Below the pieces are notes generated by a model, which was not told the origin of the DNA, did not search any database, and saw nothing but the letters and a program-made list of their open reading frames with translations. Below, one piece after another: positions 1 to 5,696 of a stretch of 5,696 bases of DNA; position 1 is the first letter of the stretch, and every line of letters begins with the position of its first letter. Made by a program: the position numbers and the translations under genes. The DNA is from Chitinophagaceae bacterium (GTDB lineage: Bacteria; Bacteroidota; Bacteroidia; Chitinophagales; Chitinophagaceae), in contig JAACZX010000548.1 of NCBI GenBank assembly GCA_009996555.1, forward strand, positions 1 through 5,696, read 5' to 3'.

Positions 1-543
1 AAAAATAAACGACAGGTAGAAATTACCGGTGAGGTTTTTATAGATGTCACAAAAAAGACCGATCAACCTTTTCATGTTTCATTTACCGCTTACAATAATG
101 GCATTGCAGAAAAAGCAGAGATAATGGTTTTGGGAACCAGCTTCAATATAAATGCTTATCAAAACGAACAAAACACTTCAGTTGCTTTGGTTGAAGGTAA
201 AATACAACTTTCCTCTGTTGCAGGATATTCTGCCGTTATCAATAAAGGACAGTCAGCAACTTTCACAAATCAAAACATTATAGTAACTCCTTTGCTTAAT
301 GCAGAAGAAGTAGTTGCCTGGAAAAATGGCTGGTTCGAATTTAAAAATGCATCTATTGAAACAATCATGAAACAGGTAGCACGCTGGTACAATATCGATG
401 TACAGTATGAAGGAAAAATCAATTATCACTTTAATGCTTCCATTGAACGGAATGTAACAGCCGCACAACTCTTGTACCTGCTCGAACAAACCGGTCGTGT
501 TCATTTTACATTACAGACCAATAAAATTATTGTAAAACCTTAA
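1..543 (+). CDS. FecR-family anti-sigma factor, C-terminal part (5' end outside window)
   Basis: The reading frame is open from base 1 to the TAA at 541-543, giving 180 residues of the periplasmic part of a FecR-type sigma regulator. The beginning (cytoplasmic anti-sigma domain and transmembrane helix) lies upstream. Residues 6-53 match the FecR domain, with GEVFIDV at 10-16 and the hallmark VLGTSFNINAY at 43-53. After a stretch ending VVAWKNGWFEF (104-114), residues about 111-180 form the C-terminal domain usual in Bacteroidota FecR proteins (DUF4974 type). In this family the protein holds an ECF sigma factor at the inner membrane and releases it when a substrate-loaded outer-membrane transporter signals through its STN domain. 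The STN-bearing transporter immediately downstream is the obvious partner. An internal ATG at 124 is not the start, because clear FecR homology continues upstream of it. Family assignment is firm; the partner is inferred from position. Confidence 0.93.
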   Translation, partial: KNKRQVEITGEVFIDVTKKTDQPFHVSFTAYNNGIAEKAEIMVLGTSFNINAYQNEQNTSVALVEGKIQLSSVAGYSAVINKGQSATFTNQNIIVTPLLNAEEVVAWKNGWFEFKNASIETIMKQVARWYNIDVQYEGKINYHFNASIERNVTAAQLLYLLEQTGRVHFTLQTNKIIVKP

Positions 544-573
544 ACCTTTTGCCTATGGTATAAGAAAGCGAAA

Positions 574-601
574 AACCGCCTCGTTAGCGGACGAAGCGGT
601 T
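574..601 (+). promoter_or_regulatory. Imperfect hairpin between fecR and susC (possible attenuator or weak terminator)
   Basis: AACCGC (574-579) pairs with GCGGTT (596-601). After one C/A mismatch, TCGT (581-584) pairs with ACGA (591-594) around the loop TAGCGG. That makes ten pairs in 28 bases, starting 31 bases after the fecR stop. No T-run follows on the + strand, so it is not a standard intrinsic terminator in the direction of the genes. On the minus strand it would be followed by TTTTT (complement of 571-575). CCGC at 576-579 can instead pair with GCGG at 587-590, giving a competing smaller hairpin. It could adjust fecR-to-susC read-through or stabilise a 3' end. The structure is seen; the role is inference. 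Confidence 0.4.
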
Positions 602-636
602 AAATAGCCAATTAATAAAACAATCTGTGCAGACTG

Positions 637-648
637 TCCCTAACGGGA
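637..648. promoter_or_regulatory. Short inverted repeat TCCC-TAAC-GGGA upstream of susC
   Basis: A perfect 4-bp inverted repeat with a 4-base spacer lies 28 bases before the first susC ATG, in otherwise AT-rich sequence. The position would suit a promoter element or binding site for susC expression. No Bacteroidota housekeeping -7 element (TAnnTTTG) is visible in the intergenic region, which would agree with an ECF-dependent promoter here. The repeat is short enough to occur by chance, so the assignment is weak. Confidence 0.2.
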
Positions 649-675
649 ATTTATTAACTAAACCAATTCAAAAGT

Positions 676-3600
676 ATGGAATTAAAGATTGCTGGCGGCA
701 TCTGTAAAGATGCTGCCTTCAGTTGCCCTGTAAACATATCGGGCACCTTACAAATCACCACCCATAAACTACATTGTTTAACCTGTAAATGCTTAAGGAT
801 GATAAAATTCATCGTTCTTTTAACCGTAGTTTTTTCAATACAGGCTTCAGCCAAAAGCCAACAGCTTACACTTTCCTTTTATAATGCAAGCCTGGAAAAC
901 ATTTTTACAGAAATAAGGAACCAATCGGATTATCGGTTTATTTATACAAAGGAAGAATTGCAGCATAGCAGTCCCGTTACTATTCATATAAAATCTGCTT
1001 CACTTGCAACCGTCCTCGACCTTTGTTTTAATGATCAACCACTTACTTACAAACTAACAGGCAAATATGTAATTATTACCAGGAAGCATGTTAGCGGCAA
1101 AGCCCCTGTTTTTTCAACCATAACCGGCAAGGTAATTAATCAGAAGGCTGAGCCGCTTGATGGTGCCACTGTAACAATTAAAAAGACCAAAGTTTCAATC
1201 ACAACAAATAACAAAGGTGAATTTACCTTGTCGGATGTGGAACCAGGTACTATTTTGATTATTTCGAATGTTGGCTACGAAACTGTAGAACATAAATGGA
1301 AAGGCGAAGTGTTTATAGAAATTATACTATCCCCGAAAATAAACCAGTTAAGTGAAGTCGTAATAAATCTGAACACAGGTTTTCAATTAATACCAAAGGA
1401 AAGAGCGACTGGTTCATTTTCCTTTATTGATAATAAAACATTTAATCAGCAGGTCTCACCCGACATCATGAGCCGTCTTGAAGCTGTTACAAATAGTTTT
1501 TATGTAGACCGTTCAACTAACTCTCCCGGATTTCGGATAAGAGGATTAAGCTCAATCCGTGGCCCAAAATCGCCGTTGATCATTGTTGACAATTTCCCGT
1601 TTGAAGGCAATATTGACAACCTGAACCCGAATGACATTGAAAACATCAGCATTCTTAAAGATGCTGCTGCAGCTTCTATATGGGGTACAAAAGCAGGCAA
1701 TGGTGTCATTGTTATTACCACCAAAAAATCAAAATTCAACCAGCCGATTACAACCGAACTGAACATCAATACAACGGTAATAACCAAACCCGATCTATGG
1801 TATCTTCCGCAGGCTTCATCTTCTGATTATATCGACGCCGAATTATTTCTTTTCAGTAATGGCTTCCGTTTTGCGGACACAAATAACATCAGCAAGCCTC
1901 CCTTCTCTCCGGTATATGAACTGCTTTTTAAAAAAAGAAATGGCAGTTTATCTACTTCCGAAGCTGATGCCGCAATCAACAAATTTCGTTCCTATGATGT
2001 GAGGAACGATTTCAATAAACACCTGTATCAAACCGGGCTGAATCAGCAATATGCCATTACCACAAAAGGAGGCTCAGGAAACCATGCATGGTTATTGTCT
2101 GCTGGCTTTGATAACAACAGTGACAATCTTTTGGCTACGTATAAAAGAGGGTCAGTAAGATTACAGAATACATTTCGTATAGCAAAACGGCTACTGTTAA
2201 CTACAGGAGCAACAATGGTTGAATCATATACAAATTCAGGAAATCTGTCATATAGAAGCCTTGGCGGTAACCTTGGATTATACCCTTATGCGAGCCTGGC
2301 CGACGATAGTGGCAACGCTCTTCCATATGAAAACTCGTTCCGATTATCTTATTTGGATACGATTGGAGGTGGTCGGCTTTTAAATTGGTATTATTACCCT
2401 CTCACCAATCACAAATATGAAACACTTAAACAAAAAACCAGGAACACATTACTGAATATTGGTCTTGATTATAAACTAACAAAATCCTTAACTGCTAACT
2501 TTTTGTACCAACTTGAACGGGAAGATGCAGAAAGCATAAACAACTATTCAGTTAATAGTTACTATGCCCGGAGTCTAATCAATACTTTTTCACAAATCAA
2601 TTATACCACGGGTGCAGTAGTCAATAAAGTGCCTGTTGGTGGCATTTATGATGTTTCAAATGAATCATTAACAGGCTCAAATTTCCGTGCAGGCATCAAT
2701 TACACAAAACAATGGAAACTGTCTGAAATAACACTCATTGCCGGAAATGAAATCAGGCAACGTTTGTTAAACACAAACAAATTCAGAACTTATGGATACA
2801 TAGAAGACCCGCTCTCCAGTGGTATTGTTGATAATATTAATTTATATCCTTCATTGATCAGTGGCTCCAATATGCAGATTCCTTCAATTGGCAGCCCCTA
2901 TTCAAAAAGCAATCTCAGGTTTGTCTCCTTTTATGGTAATGCTTCTTATACATTCAACAAAAAATACACGATTTCTGCAAGTGCAAGAAGAGATGCTTCG
3001 AATCAGTTTGGTGTAAGTACAAACAATAAATGGACGCCACTCTGGTCGGTTGGTGGTAAATATGATATTTCACAAGAAAAATTCTTTCACATACAACCGG
3101 TTCAATCATTACAATTAAGACTTAGCTATGGTTACAGTGGCAATGTGAATCCAAATAAACTGGCCGTAACAACAACATCTGCAAGTGGCATGTCGCCCTA
3201 CACACAGCTGCCAACTTATGCATTTCTTTCCTTTGCAGACCCTGAACTCCGTTGGGAAAAAGTGGGTACCATTAATGCTGGAATAGACTTCACGTTGAAA
3301 GGGAACAGAGTAAAAGCTGCTTTAGATTATTATACCAAAAAGTCAATTGATCTCTTTGGCGTAATACCAATCGATTATACTTCCGGCATCGGAACAACAG
3401 TAGAAAAGAATGTTGCATCAATGACAACAAATGGCTTCGACCTTGAAGTAAACAGCTTGCTAGTTGATAAATCAATAAAATGGTCGTTGGATGTAAACTT
3501 CAGCCTCAACAAAGACAGGGTTGATCACTACTACATTACCTCACTCCGGGGTAGCTTTTACGTGGGAAAACAAAACACCATAACAGGTATTGAAGGAAAA

Positions 3601-4236
3601 CCTGTTTACTCCATGTTCTCCTATAAATGGGCTGGCCTCGACCCTGCAACCGGCGATCCGCAGGGATATATAAGCGGAGCCATTTCAAAAGATTACTCAA
3701 AATTGACAGGCACAGCCACACTGATCACCGATTTAAATTACCACGGTTCTGTATTGCCAACTTTCTTTGGTTCGTTCGGCAATACAATTAGCTGGAAAGA
3801 AATCTCAATAACAGCAAGGCTGATGTACAAATTTGGTCATTATTTCAGGCGGCCAGGCATAGAATATTCATCACTTACAGTTTCTACATTCCAGCATAAA
3901 GAAATTGCGGAGAGATGGCAACAACCCGGTGATGAAAAATTCACAACCGTTCCATCAATGCCTTATCCGAATATTTCTAACAGGGATGCTTTCTACCTGA
4001 ACTCGCAGGTAATGATTGAAAAGGCAGATCACATTCGGTTGCAATACATTTCAGTAAACTATACACTGAGCAAAAGTTGGATGAAGAAACTGGCAATTAA
4101 ACGAATCGATTTTTATTCGAACATGAATAACATCGGCATTCTGTGGTCATCAACTAAATCAGGTATCGACCCTGAGTATTTGTTAACAATCCCTCCCTCG
4201 ATAAACATTTCATTTGGTATCAGAACAAATTTCTAA
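676..4236 (+). CDS. SusC/RagA-family TonB-dependent outer-membrane transporter with N-terminal STN domain
   Basis: This is a 1186-residue TonB-linked barrel that should import a substrate captured by the SusD partner. A hydrophobic signal segment at about 42-59 ends ASA, with likely cleavage before K60. An STN signalling domain follows (about 64-136), then a carboxypeptidase-regulatory-like domain (about 148-220; ITGKV, GATVTI, NVGYE). A probable TonB-box region (EVVI, 227-230) precedes FQLIPKERATGSF (236-248). The plug has IRGLSSIRG, PLIIVDNFPFEG (300-311), LKDAAAASIWG (327-337) and GNGVIVITTKK (341-351). The barrel runs from about 360 and ends in the terminal Phe typical for outer-membrane insertion (FGIRTNF). 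The first ATG follows an in-frame stop at 655-657 and is preceded by an A-rich stretch (AATTCAAAAGT), as in Bacteroidota starts. ATG 799 is an alternative that places the signal peptide at the N-terminus. The STN domain and the adjacent fecR imply sigma/anti-sigma control. The substrate is unknown. Confidence 0.96.
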   Translation: MELKIAGGICKDAAFSCPVNISGTLQITTHKLHCLTCKCLRMIKFIVLLTVVFSIQASAKSQQLTLSFYNASLENIFTEIRNQSDYRFIYTKEELQHSSPVTIHIKSASLATVLDLCFNDQPLTYKLTGKYVIITRKHVSGKAPVFSTITGKVINQKAEPLDGATVTIKKTKVSITTNNKGEFTLSDVEPGTILIISNVGYETVEHKWKGEVFIEIILSPKINQLSEVVINLNTGFQLIPKERATGSFSFIDNKTFNQQVSPDIMSRLEAVTNSFYVDRSTNSPGFRIRGLSSIRGPKSPLIIVDNFPFEGNIDNLNPNDIENISILKDAAAASIWGTKAGNGVIVITTKKSKFNQPITTELNINTTVITKPDLWYLPQASSSDYIDAELFLFSNGFRFADTNNISKPPFSPVYELLFKKRNGSLSTSEADAAINKFRSYDVRNDFNKHLYQTGLNQQYAITTKGGSGNHAWLLSAGFDNNSDNLLATYKRGSVRLQNTFRIAKRLLLTTGATMVESYTNSGNLSYRSLGGNLGLYPYASLADDSGNALPYENSFRLSYLDTIGGGRLLNWYYYPLTNHKYETLKQKTRNTLLNIGLDYKLTKSLTANFLYQLEREDAESINNYSVNSYYARSLINTFSQINYTTGAVVNKVPVGGIYDVSNESLTGSNFRAGINYTKQWKLSEITLIAGNEIRQRLLNTNKFRTYGYIEDPLSSGIVDNINLYPSLISGSNMQIPSIGSPYSKSNLRFVSFYGNASYTFNKKYTISASARRDASNQFGVSTNNKWTPLWSVGGKYDISQEKFFHIQPVQSLQLRLSYGYSGNVNPNKLAVTTTSASGMSPYTQLPTYAFLSFADPELRWEKVGTINAGIDFTLKGNRVKAALDYYTKKSIDLFGVIPIDYTSGIGTTVEKNVASMTTNGFDLEVNSLLVDKSIKWSLDVNFSLNKDRVDHYYITSLRGSFYVGKQNTITGIEGKPVYSMFSYKWAGLDPATGDPQGYISGAISKDYSKLTGTATLITDLNYHGSVLPTFFGSFGNTISWKEISITARLMYKFGHYFRRPGIEYSSLTVSTFQHKEIAERWQQPGDEKFTTVPSMPYPNISNRDAFYLNSQVMIEKADHIRLQYISVNYTLSKSWMKKLAIKRIDFYSNMNNIGILWSSTKSGIDPEYLLTIPPSINISFGIRTNF
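694..717 (+). promoter_or_regulatory. Strong hairpin with GTAA tetraloop at the 5' end of susC
   Basis: GGCGGCATCT (694-703) pairs with AGATGCTGCC (708-717) over ten consecutive pairs, one of them G-U (697/714), around the loop GTAA. In RNA that loop fits the GNRA tetraloop pattern. The stem begins 18 bases after the A of the first susC ATG, within the region a translating ribosome would cover at initiation. It is GC-rich compared with its surroundings. No T-run follows, so it is not a terminator. If translation really starts at ATG 799, the hairpin lies in a 5' leader RNA. If it starts at 676, the hairpin may slow early translation or be a by-product of codon choice. The structure is seen; function is not shown. 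Confidence 0.45.
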
Positions 4237-4252
4237 TCGTAAAACGTACAGC

Positions 4253-5626
4253 ATGCAAAAAATAAAACTTCACATTATACACGCACCGATATTACTGGCT
4301 CTATTATCATTCCTTGCTTGCAAAAAATATCTCGATCAAAAGCCTGTAAGTGGTGTGGACACGCCGGATACATTACCAGAATTGCAAGGCCTGCTGGACA
4401 GATATAATCGTTTAAATATTAACGACCCCGGCGCAGACGAAATAAGTGCGGACGACTATTACTTAACAACAGCCGATTGGCAGGCACAAAATGAACAGCA
4501 CAGGCGAATGCATGTTTGGGAAAAAGACAACTTATTTCCTATTCCTTCACTTGAATGGTCAACGCCTTACAGTTCAATTTACTATGCCAATACTGTTTTA
4601 GAAGCCATAGATAAAATTGAAACATTGCCTGCTACCAAAGCAGATTGGAACAACATCAAAGGCCAGGCTTATTTTTTGCGTGCTCGCATTTTCTTCCGCA
4701 TAGCTAATATCTGGTCGCTTGCTTACGATAAATCTACAGCTTCTTCAGATTTAGGAATTCCGCTGCGTCTTACCACAGACTTTAATGCTCCTTCACAAAG
4801 AAACTCAGCACAGGAAACACATACGCTTATAGTAGATGATCTCAAAAATGCATTGCAGTTACTTGATATTGTACCAAAAGCAGTTACTCGTCCATCCAAA
4901 CCCGCAGCTGCCGGTCTTTTAGCAAGAGTTTATCTTTCGATGAGAGAGTACGACAGTTGCTTTAAATATGTTGATATTGCATTAGGTTATAAAAACACTT
5001 TGCTTAACTATAATAACTCGCCGGAAATAAAACCATCGGCATCTTTTCCATTTCAACCTTTCAATACTGAAGTGATTTTTTATTCATCAGTAAATACCCC
5101 GTCAATTCTTCTTAACGCAAGAGCAAAAGTTGACTCAACCCTTTACCGGTCTTTTGATAACAATGACCTGCGTAAAACACTCTTCTTTAGAAGCAACAAC
5201 AACGGCAGCTACGGATTTAAAGGAGGATACACTGGAGACATTGGTTTGTTTACCGGAATCTGTACTGATGAATTGTATTTAATACATGCTGAAATGAATG
5301 CAAGGGCCGGAAGATTAAATGACGCCGCACTTGACCTGAACAAGCTGCTCGTTACAAGATGGAAACAAGGCACCTATCAGCCATACGTTTTTACTTCTAC
5401 GCATGAGGCTCTGCAAATTATACTCACAGAAAGAAGAAAACAATTGCAAATGCGCTGCCTTCGCTGGATGGATATTAAACGGTTAAATAAAGAAGGGTTT
5501 AATATCAGTGTGCGTAGAAATGTATCATCGCAGGAATATTTTCTTGAGCCCAACTCCCCCAGGTTTGCCTTACCAATACCTGATGACATAATTAAGATGA
5601 CCGGAATGCCGCAGAATCCAAGATAA
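4253..5626 (+). CDS. SusD/RagB-family surface lipoprotein, substrate-binding partner of SusC
   Basis: This 457-residue lipoprotein would form the outer-membrane lid that binds substrate and passes it to the SusC barrel. The N-terminus is a lipoprotein signal peptide with lipobox FLAC, the lipidated Cys being residue 23, followed by KKYLDQKP, a very common SusD start. The N-terminal half is the helical TPR-like SusD domain, with GQAYFLRARIFFRIANIW from residue 137 and AAAGLLARVYLSMREYDSCF further on. The C-terminal SusD_RagB region shows ELYLIHAEMNARAG, ERRKQLQ (393-399), RWMDIKRLN (404-412) and a PIPDDII...MPQNPR end. The length is at the short end for the family. An in-frame ATG at 4214 overlaps susC by 23 bases but would put 13 polar residues before the signal peptide, so ATG 4253 is preferred. 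The 16-base gap after susC indicates one transcript. No sequence feature reveals the ligand. Confidence 0.95.
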   Translation: MQKIKLHIIHAPILLALLSFLACKKYLDQKPVSGVDTPDTLPELQGLLDRYNRLNINDPGADEISADDYYLTTADWQAQNEQHRRMHVWEKDNLFPIPSLEWSTPYSSIYYANTVLEAIDKIETLPATKADWNNIKGQAYFLRARIFFRIANIWSLAYDKSTASSDLGIPLRLTTDFNAPSQRNSAQETHTLIVDDLKNALQLLDIVPKAVTRPSKPAAAGLLARVYLSMREYDSCFKYVDIALGYKNTLLNYNNSPEIKPSASFPFQPFNTEVIFYSSVNTPSILLNARAKVDSTLYRSFDNNDLRKTLFFRSNNNGSYGFKGGYTGDIGLFTGICTDELYLIHAEMNARAGRLNDAALDLNKLLVTRWKQGTYQPYVFTSTHEALQIILTERRKQLQMRCLRWMDIKRLNKEGFNISVRRNVSSQEYFLEPNSPRFALPIPDDIIKMTGMPQNPR

Positions 5627-5654
5627 AACAGAGGGCTTAAAGCCCTCTGTTTTT
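5625..5654 (+). terminator. Rho-independent terminator after susD, probably bidirectional
   Basis: The arms AAAACAGAGGGCT (5625-5637) and AGCCCTCTGTTTT (5641-5653) pair perfectly over 13 bases around TAA, and the 3' arm runs into TTTTT (5650-5654). The 5' arm begins inside the susD stop codon. The A-tract at 5625-5628 gives a T-run on the minus strand too, so it could also stop transcription coming from the right. It marks the end of the susC-susD transcript with no third gene. Confidence 0.92.
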
Positions 5655-5656
5655 GA

Positions 5657-5696
5657 CTATAAAGTTTTTTTACTTCGTGCTTCAAGTAGCACTTCA
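5657..5696 (-). CDS. Possible C-terminal tail of a convergent gene (partial, unidentified)
   Basis: On the minus strand a frame is open from the window edge to a TAG at 5659-5657, reading EVLLEARSKKTL at its end. The stop lies three bases before the bidirectional terminator, the usual arrangement for two convergent genes sharing one terminator. The composition (charged, helix-prone, basic end) is plausible for a real C-terminus, but 12 codons are too few to identify a family or prove coding. A different minus-strand frame stays open through the terminator and over susD, but that looks like an antisense shadow. Confidence 0.3.
   Translation of the reverse strand, partial: EVLLEARSKKTL
5677..5692. 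other. Small inverted repeat near the right edge
   Basis: GTGCT (5677-5681) and AGCAC (5688-5692) can pair over five bases around a six-base loop. It has no T-run directly after it inside the window, and it falls within the possible convergent coding tail. It may be chance. It is recorded only because it is the sole other structure in the last 40 bases. Confidence 0.15.

Noticed and set aside
253..504. Minus-strand open frame inside fecR
   Set aside because: It is fully antisense to the conserved FecR C-terminal domain, with Cys/Phe/Ile-rich composition typical of a shadow frame.
544..603. Short in-frame continuation after the fecR stop, considered as a possible read-through or small ORF
   Set aside because: It has no start codon and no sign of coding, ends at the TAA at 601, and overlaps the hairpin. 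The fecR domain is complete at residue 180.
654..854. Minus-strand open frame across the susC start
   Set aside because: It overlaps the signal peptide and extension of susC, lacks any family signature and has no supporting start context.
1500..1787. Minus-strand open frame of 95 codons inside the SusC plug region
   Set aside because: It is antisense to the highly conserved plug motifs (DNFPFEG, LKDAAAASIWG). Its length is expected from codon bias on the coding strand.
3290..3721. Two minus-strand open frames of 61 codons each inside the SusC barrel (3290-3475 and 3536-3721)
   Set aside because: Both are short, antisense to continuous barrel-coding sequence, and without recognisable features.
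4214..4252. Upstream ATG for susD giving a 470-residue protein overlapping susC by 23 bases
   Set aside because: It would place 13 polar residues before a well-formed lipoprotein signal peptide that starts naturally at ATG 4253.
5377..5685. Minus-strand open frame of 102 codons (TTG start) over the end of susD
   Set aside because: It runs antisense through the conserved SusD C-terminus and straight through the intrinsic terminator stem, and its translation shows no recognisable pattern.
1..5696. Search for CRISPR repeats, tRNA genes, insertion-sequence ends and attachment sites
   Set aside because: By eye there are no spaced direct repeats, cloverleaf-like arms, transposase frames or terminal inverted repeats. 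Almost all of the window is accounted for by the three genes.

Overview
The window carries a compact outer-membrane uptake and signalling locus of the kind that defines the Bacteroidota. In order on the + strand it holds the 3' end of a FecR-type anti-sigma factor, a complete SusC/RagA-type TonB-dependent transporter with an N-terminal STN signalling domain, and a complete SusD/RagB-type surface lipoprotein. A strong intrinsic terminator closes the set. The AT-rich composition, the lack of strong Shine-Dalgarno sites and the SusC/SusD pair all point to Bacteroidota. The signal-sequence style and the GFQ-x-IPKERATGSF motif resemble proteins from soil or freshwater Chitinophagaceae/Sphingobacteriaceae, but that narrower placement is inference.

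Layout: positions 1-543 are the C-terminal 180 codons of fecR, whose start and presumed ECF sigma partner lie upstream of the window. Positions 544-675 are a 132-base intergenic region with an imperfect hairpin (574-601) and a short inverted repeat (637-648). Positions 676-4236 encode SusC (1186 aa from the first ATG; an internal ATG at 799 gives 1145 aa). A 10-bp stem with a GTAA tetraloop sits just inside the first ATG (694-717). After a 16-base gap, 4253-5626 encode SusD (457 aa). The terminator at 5625-5654 overlaps the susD stop codon. The last 40 bases may hold the tail of a convergent minus-strand gene.

How the parts should work together (family knowledge plus inference): SusC is the barrel and SusD the lid that captures substrate at the cell surface, with TonB powering import. 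The STN domain of SusC would report substrate occupancy to the periplasmic part of FecR, which releases an ECF sigma factor to raise susCD transcription. The C-terminal domain of FecR and the STN domain of SusC show visible sequence similarity to each other. No hydrolase, peptidase or other substrate-specific gene is present, so the substrate cannot be named.

I see no clear new system. The points most worth a second look are the 41-residue Cys-containing N-terminal extension of SusC that overlaps a GNRA-type hairpin, and the hairpin between fecR and susC, which has competing pairings.
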